Below are positions 17,769 to 28,500 of a DNA stretch of 64,000 nt, piece by piece; position 1 is the first letter of the stretch, and each line of letters starts with the position of its first letter. The stretch comes from Oscillospiraceae bacterium (GTDB lineage Bacteria; Bacillota_A; Clostridia; Oscillospirales; Oscillospiraceae), in NCBI GenBank assembly GCA_017470325.1, contig JAFUES010000035.1, positions 1-64,000 on the forward strand. Direction: 5' to 3'. Made by a program: the position numbers and the translations under genes. The notes under the pieces are model-generated. The model made no database searches. It worked only from the letters and a program-made list of their open reading frames with translations, and was not told where the DNA came from.

Positions 17769-19700
17769 ATGTCGGATATCACAGAAAAAGTTACACAGGA
17801 ATATGACGCCTCACAGATTCAGGTTCTGGAGGGACTGGAAGCGGTGAGAAAACGCCCGGGCATGTACATCGGGTCTACCTCGTCCTCCGGCCTGCACCAT
17901 CTGGTCTATGAGATCGTGGACAACTCCATCGACGAGGCACTGGCGGGCTACTGTACCCATATCGAGGTCAGCATCGAAGAGGGGGACATCATCTGCGTCA
18001 GCGATAACGGCCGCGGCATCCCCGTGGACATCCAGGAGCAAACGGGAAAGTCCGCCCTGGAGGTGGTTTTCACGGTGCTGCACGCCGGCGGCAAATTCGG
18101 CGGCGGCGGATACAAGGTCTCCGGCGGCCTGCACGGCGTGGGCGCCTCGGTGGTCAACGCCCTGTCTGAGTGGCTGGAGGTCCAGGTCCACAAAGACGGA
18201 AAAATTCACCAGATGAAATTCTCCCGGGGAGATATCACGGAGCATATCACCGTTGTGGGTACAACGGACCGCACCGGTACCACTGTGCGCTTCAAGCCCG
18301 ACCCGGAGATGTTCGACGATACGGTCTACGACTATGAGATCCTCCACACCCGCATGCGGGAGCAGGCTTTCCTCAACGGCGGCCTGACCATCACCATTGA
18401 GGACAAGCGTCAGGGGAAAGAGCAAAAGGCCCAGATGTGCTACGAAGGCGGCATTCGCGAGTATGTCACCTATCTCAACAAGCACAAGAGCCCCATCCAC
18501 AGCGACGTGATCTATCTCAGCGGCGCCAAGGATGACGCCGTTGCGGAGATCGCCCTGCAGTATAACGACGGCTTCAACGAGACCCTGGTCTCCTTTGCCA
18601 ACGACATCCGCACGCCTGAGGGCGGCATGCACGAGACCGGCTTCAAGACCGCGCTGACCCGTGTCATCAACACTTACGGCAGCAAGAACAACATCATTAA
18701 GGGCGACGACAAGGTTTCCGGCGAAGACGTGCGCGAGGGTATCTCCGCTGTCATCTCTGTGAAGCTGCCCGAGGCTCAGTTTGAGGGTCAGACCAAGCAG
18801 AAGCTGGGCAACGCCTATATCCGCACCCTGGTGGACAACATCGTGTCCGAGCAGCTGGCGGAGTATTTTGAGGAGCACCCCGCCGCCGCCAAGGCCATTC
18901 TGGAAAAGGCCATGATGGCAAACCGCGCCCGGGAAGCAGCCCGCAAGGCCAGAGAGTCCGTGCGCCGCAAGACGGGACTGGAGAGCGGGCAGATGCCCGA
19001 CAAGCTGCAGGATTGCAACGAGCGGGATCCCTCCCTGTGCGAGATCTATATCGTCGAGGGCGACTCCGCCGCAGGCTCCGCCATTCAGGGACGGGACAGC
19101 CGTTTCCAGGCGATCCTGGCCATGTGGGGCAAGATGCTCAACGTGGAAAAGGCCCGGGCCGACAAAATCTACGGCAACGACAAGCTCTATCCGCTGATCG
19201 TGGCGCTGGGCGCCGGCATCGGGGACGAGTTCAACATCGAGAAGCTCCGCTACCACAAGATCATCATCATGGCCGATGCGGACGTGGACGGCGCCCATAT
19301 CCGGACCTTGCTGCTGACCTTCTTCTTCCGCTACATGCGGCCGCTCATTGAAAACGGCTATGTGTATTCCGCGGTGCCGCCGCTCTACAAGCTCAGCCGC
19401 GGCAAGCAGCAGCGGGTGGCCTATTCCGACGAGCAGCGGGATCAAATCAGCAGCGAGATGCGCGCGGACAATCCCAACGCCAAGGTGGACATCAGCCGCT
19501 TCAAGGGCCTGGGCGAGATGGACCCCCACGAGCTATGGGAGACCACCATGGATCCGGAGACACGCTCGCTGCGCCGCATCACCCTCAACGACGCCATCCA
19601 GGCCGACCAGGTCTTTACGGTGCTCATGGGCGAGGATGTGGAGCCCCGCCGGGAGTGGATCGAGCAAAACGCCAGATATGTTGTAAATCTGGATATTTAA
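17769..19700 (+). CDS. gyrB: DNA gyrase subunit B
   Basis: 643 residues, the usual length without the large Gram-negative insert. GHKL ATPase motifs include [14 protein letters not shown] and the glycine-rich [15 protein letters not shown]. The TOPRIM domain shows [10 protein letters not shown] and the metal-binding [14 protein letters not shown]. With GyrA it introduces negative supercoils using ATP. CGGAGGAATCT precedes the ATG, and gyrA follows 13 bases after the stop. [13 protein letters not shown] near the C-terminus is typical of type II subunits. Confidence 0.98.
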   Translation: MSDITEKVTQEYDASQIQVLEGLEAVRKRPGMYIGSTSSSGLHHLVYEIVDNSIDEALAGYCTHIEVSIEEGDIICVSDNGRGIPVDIQEQTGKSALEVVFTVLHAGGKFGGGGYKVSGGLHGVGASVVNALSEWLEVQVHKDGKIHQMKFSRGDITEHITVVGTTDRTGTTVRFKPDPEMFDDTVYDYEILHTRMREQAFLNGGLTITIEDKRQGKEQKAQMCYEGGIREYVTYLNKHKSPIHSDVIYLSGAKDDAVAEIALQYNDGFNETLVSFANDIRTPEGGMHETGFKTALTRVINTYGSKNNIIKGDDKVSGEDVREGISAVISVKLPEAQFEGQTKQKLGNAYIRTLVDNIVSEQLAEYFEEHPAAAKAILEKAMMANRAREAARKARESVRRKTGLESGQMPDKLQDCNERDPSLCEIYIVEGDSAAGSAIQGRDSRFQAILAMWGKMLNVEKARADKIYGNDKLYPLIVALGAGIGDEFNIEKLRYHKIIIMADADVDGAHIRTLLLTFFFRYMRPLIENGYVYSAVPPLYKLSRGKQQRVAYSDEQRDQISSEMRADNPNAKVDISRFKGLGEMDPHELWETTMDPETRSLRRITLNDAIQADQVFTVLMGEDVEPRREWIEQNARYVVNLDI

Positions 19701-19713
19701 GAGGTTTAAGTGA

Positions 19714-22245
19714 ATGGCACATAAAAGAGATTACAAGCCGGAAGATATCCTGTTTCCTGATCAGGTCATCACCGAATCGGAGCTTGTCAGCGAAATGCAG
19801 ACCAGCTATATCGACTACGCCATGTCCGTCATCGTGGGCCGTGCCCTGCCGGACGTGCGCGACGGTCTCAAGCCGGTGCACCGCCGCATCCTTTACACCA
19901 TGTACGAGGGCGGCCTGACCAGTGATAAGCCCTTTAAAAAGTCCGCCACCTGCGTGGGTGACGTGCTGGGTCACTATCATCCCCACGGCGACGCCTCTGT
20001 GTACGACGCCATGGTGCGTCTGGCCCAGGACTTCTCCATGCGCTACATGCTGGTGGACGGCCATGGCAACTTCGGCTCCGTGGACGGCGACCCCCCGGCC
20101 GCCTACCGTTATACCGAGGCGCGGCTTTCCAAGATCTCCAACGAGATGCTGCGGGACATCGATAAGGAGACCGTGGACTGGGACCCCAACTTCGACGAGA
20201 GCCGCAAGGAGCCCCGGGTCCTGCCCTCCCGCTTCCCCAATCTGCTGGTCAACGGCTCCAGCGGCATCGCCGTTGGCATGGCCACCAATATCCCGCCCCA
20301 TAACCTGACCGAGGTCATCAACGCCTGCGTCTGCGTGCTGGAGAATCCCGAAGCCACGCTTTTGGATCTGATGCAGCACATCACCGGGCCGGATTTCCCC
20401 ACCAAAGGCATCATCATGGGCCGCAGCGGCATCCGCCAGGCCTATGCCACCGGCCGGGGCAAGGTGGTGGTCCGGGCCCGTACGGAATTTGAGGAGCACG
20501 GGCAGAACCGCACCCGCATCATCGTCACGGAGCTGCCCTATCAGGTCAACAAGCGGCAGCTGATCCGCAACATCGCCGACCAGGTACACGACAAGCGGCT
20601 GGAGGGGATCTCCGACTTGCGGGATGAGACGGACCGCAACGGCATGCGCATCGTCATCGAGCTCAAGCGGGACGCAAATCCCCAGGTGGTGCTCAACCGG
20701 CTCTTTGCCCAGACCTCCCTGCAGTCCAGCTTTTCCATCAACATGCTGGCCCTGGTCAAAAACCAGACCCAGCCGAAGATCCTGTCCCTGCGGCACATCC
20801 TGGATGAGTACCTGAACTTCCAGGAGGACCTGATCGTTCGCCGCACCCGCTATGATCTGCGCAAGGCGGAGGAGCGGGCGCACCTGTTGGAGGGCCTGCT
20901 CATCGCCCAGGACAACATCGACGAGGTCATCCATATCATCCGCAACAGCTACGACGACGCCAAGCAGAACCTGATGGCCCGCTTCGGCCTCAGCGAGGTC
21001 CAGGCCCAGGCCATCTGCGACATGCGCCTGATCGCTCTCCAGGGTCTCAACCGGGAGAAGCTGGAGAACGAGTATAAGGAGCTGGAGGAGAAGATCGCCT
21101 ACTTCAAGGATCTGCTGGCAGACCCGGAGAAGATCAAGGGCGTTCTGAAGGACGAGCTGATCGCCATCCGCGACAAGTACGGCGACGCACGCAAGACCGA
21201 GATCCAGGACGTGGCCGACGAGATCGACATAGAGGATCTGATCGAGGAGGAGCAGTGCGTCTATACCCTGACCCATGGCGGCTACATCAAGCGCCTGCCG
21301 GTCAGCGAATACCGGGCCCAGGGCCGCGGTGGCAAGGGCATCCGCGCCATGGCCACCAAGGAAGAGGACTATGTGGAGACGGTGTTTACAGCCTCCACCC
21401 ATGACAACATCCTGTTCTTCACCAGCAAGGGACGGGTCTTCATCAAGAAGGGCTATATGATCCCCGAGGCCGGGCGCAGCGCCCGGGGCACCAACCTGGT
21501 GAACATCATTCAGATCGAAAATGGCGAGGATCCGGAGAAGGTCAGCGCCATGATCCGCGGCCGCAATCTGGAGGAGGACAAGTATCTTGTCTTCGTCACC
21601 CGCAAGGGAACGGTCAAGCGTATGGCCCAGTCCGCCCTGCGCAATATCCGCGCCAACGGTATCCGGGCCCTGACCCTGGACGAGGGGGACGAGCTGATCG
21701 CCGTACTGCCCACCGACGGCAGCGAGAACATCCTCATTGCCACCCACAAGGGCATGGCCGTCTGCTTTAAGGAGAGCGACGTTCGGCCCATGGGCCGTGT
21801 GGCCGTGGGCGTACGCGGCATCCGCCTGCGGGGCGACGACTATGTGGTGGGCGCCGGAAGCACCAGCGCGGGCGAGGCCCTGCTGACCATCACCGAAAAG
21901 GGTTATGGCAAGCGCACTGCTGTGGAGGATTACTCCGTCCACGGCCGCGGCGGCCTTGGCATCCGCAATTATAACGTGACCGAGAAGACCGGCCTGATCG
22001 CCGACGTAAAGATGGTCAATCCCGGCGAGGATATCCTCATCATCACCGACGACGGCACCATCATCCGCATGGCGGTGGAGGGTATCTCTCTGCAGGGCCG
22101 CGCCACCCAGGGCGTGCGGGTCATGCGTCTGGGCGGCGAGAACCGGGTCATCTCCATCGAGAAGACCGAGCGGGAGCCGGCGGAAGAGAATGAAGCCGAA
22201 ATGGCGGAGGGCGAAGGGACCGAACCTTCTCCCGAGGAAGAATGA
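19714..22245 (+). CDS. gyrA: DNA gyrase subunit A
   Basis: 843 residues. The breakage-reunion domain includes the quinolone-resistance-determining stretch [17 protein letters not shown] (residues about 91-107) and the active-site Tyr in [10 protein letters not shown] near 133. The C-terminal half is the six-bladed beta-pinwheel that wraps DNA, with the gyrase-specific GyrA-box-like sequence [14 protein letters not shown] near 532. The last 25 residues are very acidic. The residue equivalent to Escherichia coli Ser83 is Ala94 here. It forms an operon with gyrB. Confidence 0.98.
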   Translation: MAHKRDYKPEDILFPDQVITESELVSEMQTSYIDYAMSVIVGRALPDVRDGLKPVHRRILYTMYEGGLTSDKPFKKSATCVGDVLGHYHPHGDASVYDAMVRLAQDFSMRYMLVDGHGNFGSVDGDPPAAYRYTEARLSKISNEMLRDIDKETVDWDPNFDESRKEPRVLPSRFPNLLVNGSSGIAVGMATNIPPHNLTEVINACVCVLENPEATLLDLMQHITGPDFPTKGIIMGRSGIRQAYATGRGKVVVRARTEFEEHGQNRTRIIVTELPYQVNKRQLIRNIADQVHDKRLEGISDLRDETDRNGMRIVIELKRDANPQVVLNRLFAQTSLQSSFSINMLALVKNQTQPKILSLRHILDEYLNFQEDLIVRRTRYDLRKAEERAHLLEGLLIAQDNIDEVIHIIRNSYDDAKQNLMARFGLSEVQAQAICDMRLIALQGLNREKLENEYKELEEKIAYFKDLLADPEKIKGVLKDELIAIRDKYGDARKTEIQDVADEIDIEDLIEEEQCVYTLTHGGYIKRLPVSEYRAQGRGGKGIRAMATKEEDYVETVFTASTHDNILFFTSKGRVFIKKGYMIPEAGRSARGTNLVNIIQIENGEDPEKVSAMIRGRNLEEDKYLVFVTRKGTVKRMAQSALRNIRANGIRALTLDEGDELIAVLPTDGSENILIATHKGMAVCFKESDVRPMGRVAVGVRGIRLRGDDYVVGAGSTSAGEALLTITEKGYGKRTAVEDYSVHGRGGLGIRNYNVTEKTGLIADVKMVNPGEDILIITDDGTIIRMAVEGISLQGRATQGVRVMRLGGENRVISIEKTEREPAEENEAEMAEGEGTEPSPEEE

Positions 22246-22282
22246 ACACAGATCCCTGGATCGAGCATAGGGGGCGCGAGAC

Positions 22283-22711
22283 ATGAACGAACAAAACGGT
22301 CAGCCAGAAAAGAAAGAGAAAAAAAGCGAGAACACCATTTCTCCTCTGGCGGTGGTGGCGCTGTTGCTGCTGACGCTGTCGGAGTCCGGAGACACCGCGC
22401 TGGTGACCCTTCTGTTCAGCGCGCTGATGATCGGCGCCGTCATCTATGTGGCCTATAAAGGCATTTCCAAATACCTCAACAAAAAGAAAGAGGCGGAGGG
22501 GCTCTCCGCTCCGCCTACGGCGCAGGAGGACGCGGCGGATGGAACGGCTCTGCCGGGGGCATACCAGACGGCCGGCGAAAACGCCGAGGTGGAACCCTTT
22601 ACGCGGGAGAAGGAGCAGCGGCTCCGGCAGCTGGACGAATGGCTGGCAAACGGGACCATCGATAAGGAAGAGTACCAGCGGCTGAAGGACCGTTACGAAG
22701 GGGAGCAATGA
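22283..22711 (+). CDS. Membrane protein with C-terminal SHOCT-like motif
   Basis: 142 residues, function unknown. A charged N-terminus (about 1-18) is followed by a hydrophobic region of one or two helices (about 20-60), a Lys/Glu/Ala linker and a C-terminal SHOCT-like motif, [30 protein letters not shown] motifs sit at the ends of many unrelated proteins and may mediate oligomerisation. GGGGGCGCGAG lies upstream of the ATG. Its last codon overlaps the rnhA start (ATGA), so the two are translationally coupled. Confidence 0.7.
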   Translation: MNEQNGQPEKKEKKSENTISPLAVVALLLLTLSESGDTALVTLLFSALMIGAVIYVAYKGISKYLNKKKEAEGLSAPPTAQEDAADGTALPGAYQTAGENAEVEPFTREKEQRLRQLDEWLANGTIDKEEYQRLKDRYEGEQ

Positions 22712-23145
22712 AGACCGTAAGCATTTATACCGACGGCGCCTGCAGCGGCAATCCCGGCCCCGGCGGCTGGGGGGCCATCCTGTGCTACCAGGGCGTGGAG
22801 AAAGTGCTCTCCGGCGGCGAGGCGCTGACCACCAACAATCGCATGGAGTTGAGCGGCGTGATCGCCGCCCTGCAGGCTCTCAAGGAGCCCTGCGTGGTGG
22901 AGCTCTATTCCGATTCCAAGTATGTGATCGACGCGCTGGACAAGGGCTGGGCCCAGGGCTGGCGCAAAAAGAACTGGATCAAATCCGACAAAAAACCGGC
23001 CCTGAACCCGGATCTTTGGGAGACGCTGCTGGACCTGACGGCCCGGCATGAGATGCACTACCACTGGGTCAAGGGCCACGCGGACAACGAATACAACAAC
23101 CGCTGCGACCGGCTGGCCGTCAGCGAGCGGGAAAAATTTACCTGA
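22708..23145 (+). CDS. rnhA: Ribonuclease HI
   Basis: 145 residues. It cleaves the RNA strand of RNA:DNA hybrids. All catalytic acids are visible: Asp in [17 protein letters not shown], Glu in [12 protein letters not shown], Asp in [11 protein letters not shown] and Asp in [14 protein letters not shown]. The basic protrusion [11 protein letters not shown] matches the Escherichia coli type with a handle region. The start overlaps the preceding gene and the next start follows after four bases. Confidence 0.96.
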   Translation: MKTVSIYTDGACSGNPGPGGWGAILCYQGVEKVLSGGEALTTNNRMELSGVIAALQALKEPCVVELYSDSKYVIDALDKGWAQGWRKKNWIKSDKKPALNPDLWETLLDLTARHEMHYHWVKGHADNEYNNRCDRLAVSEREKFT

Positions 23146-23149
23146 GCCT

Positions 23150-24895
23150 ATGGAGCGCAAAATCAATTATCACGACAAACCGCTGAAGATCTTCATCGCC
23201 TACATCGCCGGGCACAAGGGTCTGTTCTGGATCGACATGGCCTGTGCCCTGGCGGTGGCGGCCATCGACCTGGTCTTCCCCTATGTATCACGCCGCAGCA
23301 TGAACACGCTGCTGCCGCAGCGGCTGTATGCTGCATTTTTTGTGGTGATGGGGATCCTGATCCTGGCCTTTTTCCTGAAGTCCGCCCTGTACTATGTGAT
23401 CACCGTGCTGGGCCACCGCATGGGCGTGCTCACCGAGGCGGACATGCGGCGGGACCTGTTCGCCCATATGCAGGAGCTGTCCTGCGGCTTTTATGACCAC
23501 AACCGCACCGGTGTGCTGCTCAGCCGTGTGACCAGCGATCTGTTCGAGGTGACGGAGCTGGCCCACCACGGACCGGAGAACGTGGTCATCTGCGCGCTGA
23601 CCCTGGTGGGCGCGCTGATCTTGATGGCCTTCGTCCAGTGGCAGCTGGCCCTGGTGTTGACGGTGGCCTTGCCCCTGTGCCTTTGGTTTACGCTGAGCCA
23701 GCGGGTACGCATGCGCGACGCCAACATCGAGGTCAAGCGTAAGACCGGCGTCATCACCGCCGCCATCGAGAGCAGCCTCTCCGGCGTGCGCACCGCCAAG
23801 GCCTTTGCCAACGAGCACCAGGAGCTGGAAAAATTCGACCGGGCCAACGACCTGTTCAAGGGCGCCAAGGTGGAGTATTACAAGAGCATGGGCCTGTACA
23901 TGAGCGGCATGGAGTTCACTACCGGCTTTATGCAGGTGCTGGTCATCGCCGTAGGCGGCGGCTTGATCATGGCCGGGAAGATGAACTACATAGACCTGGT
24001 CACCTTTACCCTCTATGTGTCCACCTTTACCGCCCCCATCCGGCGGCTGTATCAGTTTGCCGAGCAGTATATGCAGGGCAGCGCGGGCTATCTCCGCTTT
24101 CTGGAGATCATGCGCACCGAGCCGGAGATCACAGACGCGCCCGACGCCCGGGTCCTGGAGCAGATCGAGGGTCGGGTGGATTTCAACGACGTGAGCTTTC
24201 ACTACGATAACGGCGTACCGGTGCTGAGCCATATCGACCTGCATGTGCGCCCCGGCGAGCATTTCGCCATCGTGGGCCCCTCCGGCGGCGGCAAGACCAC
24301 CCTGTGCCAGCTGATCCCCCGCTTTTACGACGTGAGCGAAGGCAGCGTCTGCGTGGACGGGATCGATGTGCGCGGCGTGACCCAGGAGAGCCTGCGGCGG
24401 AACGTGGGCATCCTGCAGCAGGACGTGTTCATGTTTGCCGGCACAGTGCGGGAAAATATCCGCTACGGCCGGCCGGACGCCACCGACGAAGAGATCGAGG
24501 AGGCGGCGAAGCTGGCGGAGATCCATGAGGAGATCCTTGCCATGCCCGACGGCTATGACAGCTACATCGGGGAGCGGGGCGTGATGCTCTCCGGCGGGCA
24601 GAAGCAGCGCATCTCCATTGCCCGGGTATTTTTGAAAAACCCCAAGGTGCTGATCCTGGACGAGGCCACCTCCGCCTTAGACACGGTGACCGAGCAGCGG
24701 ATCCAGCACGCCCTGGACGCGCTGAGCCGGGGCCGCACCACCATTGTCATCGCCCACCGTCTGTCCACGGTCCGCAGCGCGGACTGCATCGCCGTGGTGG
24801 AGGGGGAGCGGATCATCGAAATGGGGAGCCATGAAGAACTGATGAACAGGGACGGCGTCTATGCCGGACTGTGCCGCGCCCAGGATCTGGGCTGA
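23150..24895 (+). CDS. ABC transporter, fused permease and ATPase (exporter type)
   Basis: 581 residues. An N-terminal six-helix ABC exporter membrane domain (about 20-310) is fused to one nucleotide-binding domain: Walker A VGPSGGGKTTL near 380, Q-loop, signature LSGGQKQRISIARV near 482, Walker B VLILDEATSALD near 502 and the switch His in IAHRLSTVRSAD. It would act as a dimer; the substrate is unknown (lipid, peptide or drug). The ATG at 23150 has no clear ribosome site and follows the rnhA stop by four bases, suggesting coupling. Confidence 0.92.
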   Translation: MERKINYHDKPLKIFIAYIAGHKGLFWIDMACALAVAAIDLVFPYVSRRSMNTLLPQRLYAAFFVVMGILILAFFLKSALYYVITVLGHRMGVLTEADMRRDLFAHMQELSCGFYDHNRTGVLLSRVTSDLFEVTELAHHGPENVVICALTLVGALILMAFVQWQLALVLTVALPLCLWFTLSQRVRMRDANIEVKRKTGVITAAIESSLSGVRTAKAFANEHQELEKFDRANDLFKGAKVEYYKSMGLYMSGMEFTTGFMQVLVIAVGGGLIMAGKMNYIDLVTFTLYVSTFTAPIRRLYQFAEQYMQGSAGYLRFLEIMRTEPEITDAPDARVLEQIEGRVDFNDVSFHYDNGVPVLSHIDLHVRPGEHFAIVGPSGGGKTTLCQLIPRFYDVSEGSVCVDGIDVRGVTQESLRRNVGILQQDVFMFAGTVRENIRYGRPDATDEEIEEAAKLAEIHEEILAMPDGYDSYIGERGVMLSGGQKQRISIARVFLKNPKVLILDEATSALDTVTEQRIQHALDALSRGRTTIVIAHRLSTVRSADCIAVVEGERIIEMGSHEELMNRDGVYAGLCRAQDLG

Positions 24896-24906
24896 AAGGA
24901 ATTGCT

Positions 24907-25482
24907 ATGCTAACTGTGAAAAAAGGCGGACACCGGGATCTGGAACGCTATTACAGCATGTTTGAGATCGATTTTGACCAGAAGGAGCTGCTGCCCAAGC
25001 TGGCCATCCACCGGGCCATCAGCCGGGGGGACCAGGAGCTGCTGCTCTTTGTGGACGACGAAAGCCAGCTGACCATGGCCTACGCGCTGGTCTGCACCAA
25101 GAGCCTTTACGGCTATGTGCTGCTCAAGTACTTCGGCGTGCTGCCCTGGTACCGGGAGCACAACGTGGGCGTGGAGGCCATGCGCCTGCTCAACCGCCGC
25201 TATGCGGAGCGGCAGGGTATCCTGGCGGAGCTGACGGTGTTCGAGGACGAGAAGACCGACACCCTGCGGAAGCTGCGGCGCTTCTTCGCCCGTTTCGGCT
25301 ATGTGGACGTGCCCTGTGAATATCGCCTGGGCGGCGCGCCGGTGGACCTGATGGTCAAGCCCATTCGGGGCACCGAGGAGATCGGCCCGGTGGCCCATCG
25401 GATCGTTTCCGATTTCTATTCCCGGGTGCTGAGCCCCGCGTCCATGGACCGGATGGTGAAGATCCGCCCCGCGGGAGAATAA
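24907..25482 (+). CDS. GNAT-like acetyltransferase family protein
   Basis: 191 residues. The N-terminal MLTVKKGGHRDLERYYSMFE and the central LLKYFGVLPWYREHNVGVEAMRLL resemble a GNAT fold, with the VLPWYREHNVG segment in the place of the acetyl-CoA loop, but the usual Q/RxxGxG/A motif is not well preserved. The C-terminal part has basic and hydrophobic stretches of no clear function. The start at 24907 is supported by AAAGGAA upstream. It lies 11 bases after the ABC exporter and probably ends that operon. Confidence 0.6.
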   Translation: MLTVKKGGHRDLERYYSMFEIDFDQKELLPKLAIHRAISRGDQELLLFVDDESQLTMAYALVCTKSLYGYVLLKYFGVLPWYREHNVGVEAMRLLNRRYAERQGILAELTVFEDEKTDTLRKLRRFFARFGYVDVPCEYRLGGAPVDLMVKPIRGTEEIGPVAHRIVSDFYSRVLSPASMDRMVKIRPAGE

Positions 25483-25504
25483 GGTCGGGAGACCCTACGA
25501 GGAG

Positions 25505-25528
25505 AACAGGCGGTGTTTGCCGCCTGTT
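25505..25528 (+). terminator. Terminator-like hairpin before mfd
   Basis: AACAGGCGG/CCGCCTGTT with a six-base loop, followed by ATTTCTATG. The U-tract is weak, but position between a gene end and the mfd promoter fits a terminator. Confidence 0.6.
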
Positions 25529-25557
25529 ATTTCTATGCGCGCCCTGCCAAAAAAGCT

Positions 25558-25586
25558 TTGCTTCCGGCAGAGCGCAGTGCTATAAT
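25558..25586 (+). promoter_or_regulatory. mfd promoter (sigma-A), nearly leaderless
   Basis: TTGCTT (25558-25563), 17 bp spacer, TATAAT (25581-25586). The mfd ATG is at 25596, so the expected start of transcription (about 25592-25594) is only a few bases from the start codon. Confidence 0.75.
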
Positions 25587-25595
25587 GAGCGGGCA

Positions 25596-28500
25596 ATGAA
25601 CATTCTGTTCGACCAGATATTGGAGAATAAGGAAGCCGCCGCCCTCCCGGGTCTGTTGGAGAGCGGAGGGCTTCCTGCGCTTGTTTCCGGGCTTTCCGCG
25701 GTGCATCGGGCCAATCTGGCCGCGGCGCTGCGGGGCCGCAGCGGCCTGCCGCTGTTCGTGATCTGCCCGGATGACACCGCGGCGGAGAACTTTGCCAACG
25801 ATCTGCGCGCCATGCTGGGGGAGGACGTGGCCTGTCTCGGCATGCGGGACTTCACCTTTTACCCCACCGAAGCGGCCTCCCGCCAGGCAGAGCAGCGGCG
25901 CATCGCCGCCCTCTACGCCCTGCGGACCGGTGCGGTGCGGGTGCTGACCGCCTCGGTCTCCGGTCTCGTTCAACGGACCCTGCCGCCGGAAATGTTGGAG
26001 AAAGCGGCGTTCACCATCGACGCCGGGGGCAGCTATCCCATCGAGGATGTGGAGGACGCCCTGCTGCGCTGCGGCTATAACCGGACCGTCCAGGTGGAGG
26101 GGCCCGGCCAGTTCGCCCGCCGGGGCGGCATCCTGGATTTCTTTTCTCCCGCGGATGAGGAGCCTGTGCGCATCGAGTTCTGGGGAGATGAGATCGACTC
26201 CATGGGCCGCTTTGACGTGTCCACCCAGCGGCGCACGGAGCAGATCGACCGCTGCACCATCCTGCCCGCGGCGGAGACTCTGCCGGGGCTGAGCGTGGGC
26301 GGCGTGGAGGCCCTGTGCCGCCAGATCGAGAGCTTTGCCGACCGCTATGCCAAGCGCCGCAGCAGCGACAACGCCGCCGCCCTGGCGGCCACCCTGCGGG
26401 GGGATGCGGAGCGGATGCGCGCGGGGGTGATCCTGTCCGATGCGGACCGCTATTTGCCCCTGGTGTACCCCGCGGCCAGCGGATTGGACTATATCCCCGG
26501 GGACGCCCTGGTGCTCCTGGATCAGCCCAACCGCTGCGGGGAGCGGGCCCGAGACTATGCAAAGCAGCTCACCGAGGATATTCGCGAGCTGCAGAAGAAG
26601 GCCCAGATCGCCATGCCGGCGGATGGGTACTTTGAGACTTGGGATGCGCTGATCAAGCGCCTGGCGGATTATCCCGTCTACATGGCGGATGCCTTTACCG
26701 TGGGCCGCAGCCCCCTGCCGCCCAGGACGCTGTGCAGCATCCCGGCCAAGCAGCTGCCCTCCTATGCGGGCAGCGCCCAGGCCGCGGCGGAGGATGTGAA
26801 GATCTACCTGAAGCAGGACTGCCGGGTGGTAGTCCTGGCCGGGGATTTGCGCCGGGCCAAGGTGCTGCAGGAGTATTTCAAGGAGCACGACATCCCCGCG
26901 CTGCTCTATGAGAAGCTGGAAAAGCTGCCCAGAAACGGCAGCTGCTGCATCAGTGTGGGCGCCATCTCCGCGGGCGTGGAGTATCCGGGGCTGAAGCTGG
27001 TGATCCTCACCGACGCTCAGCTGCTGCGCGCCGGAAAGCGGAAGGCCGCCCGGAAGAAGCTGCCGCCCAAGCAGCAGCGGATCGAGTCCTACGCCGATCT
27101 GTCGGTGGGGGATTATGTGGTGCATGAAAAGCACGGCATCGGCCGCTTCGCCGGCATCGTCAAGATGCAGGTGGACGGCTTTGAAAAGGACTATGTGAAG
27201 ATCAGCTACGCCGGGACGGACAGCCTCTATGTGCCGGCCACCCAGCTGGATCTTGTGACCAAATACACCGGCGGCGGCGAGGAAAGAAACGTGCGCCTGT
27301 CCAAGATGGGCGGCGCCGAGTGGGCACGCACCCGCTCCCGGGCCAAGAGCGCCGCCAAAGAGATGGCGGCCAAGCTCATCGCCCTCTATGCGGAGCGGCA
27401 GCGGCTGCCCGGCTATGCCTTCTCCCCGGACAGCGAGTGGCAGCGGGAGTTTGAGGACAACTTCGGCTACACCGAGACCGACGACCAGCTGCGCTGCACG
27501 GCGGAGATCAAGCGGGATATGGAGACGGCCGTCCCCATGGACCGGCTCCTGTGCGGGGATGTGGGCTTCGGCAAGACGGAGGTGGCTCTGCGGGCGGTGA
27601 TGAAATGCGTGCTGGACGGCAAGCAGGCCGCTTTCCTGGTGCCCACCACCGTGCTGGCCCAACAGCATTACCAGACGGCGCTGCAGCGCTTTTTCGGCTT
27701 TCCCGTGAACATCGCGGTGCTCAGCCGCTTCCGGACCGGCGCCCAGGCAAACCAGACCCTGGCGGATATCGCCAGCGGCAAGGTAGACCTGGTCATCGGC
27801 ACCCACCGGCTCCTGTCCAAGGACGTGAAGTTCAAGGACCTGGGGCTGCTGGTGGTGGATGAGGAGCAGCGTTTCGGCGTGACCCACAAGGAGCATATCA
27901 AGGAGATGAGCCGTGGCGTGGATGTGCTGACCCTGTCGGCCACCCCCATCCCCAGGACTTTGAACATGGCCATGTCCGGCATCCGGGACATGTCCAATAT
28001 CGAGGAGCCGCCGGAGGACCGGCTACCGGTGCAGACCTTCGTGCTGGAGCACGACTGGGGCGTCCTCACCGACGCCATCCGCCGGGAGCTGCAGCGAGGC
28101 GGGCAGGTCTATTATCTGCACAACCGCATCGAAGATATCGACCGTACGGCGGCGCGGATCATGGCCATGCTGCCGGAGGTCCATGTGGCCGTGGCCCACG
28201 GGCAGATGGACAAGGGCATGCTGGCCGGCGTCATGGAAAACGTGGTCAGCGGACAGGTGCAGGTGTTGGTCTGCACCACCATCATCGAAACGGGCATCGA
28301 CATCCCCAACGTGAACACCCTGATCATCGAGGACGCGGACAAGCTGGGCCTGGCCCAGCTGCATCAGATCCGGGGCCGCGTGGGCCGTTCCACCCGCCGG
28401 GCCTCCGCCTATCTGACCTTCCGTCGGGACAAGGTGCTTACCGAGATCGCAGAGAAGCGCCTGACCGCCATCCGGGACTTCGCCCAGTTCGGTTCCGGCA

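Noticed and set aside
19624..22284. Long minus-strand frame antisense to gyrA
   Set aside because: Composition artefact of high GC at third positions; gyrA is certain on the plus strand.
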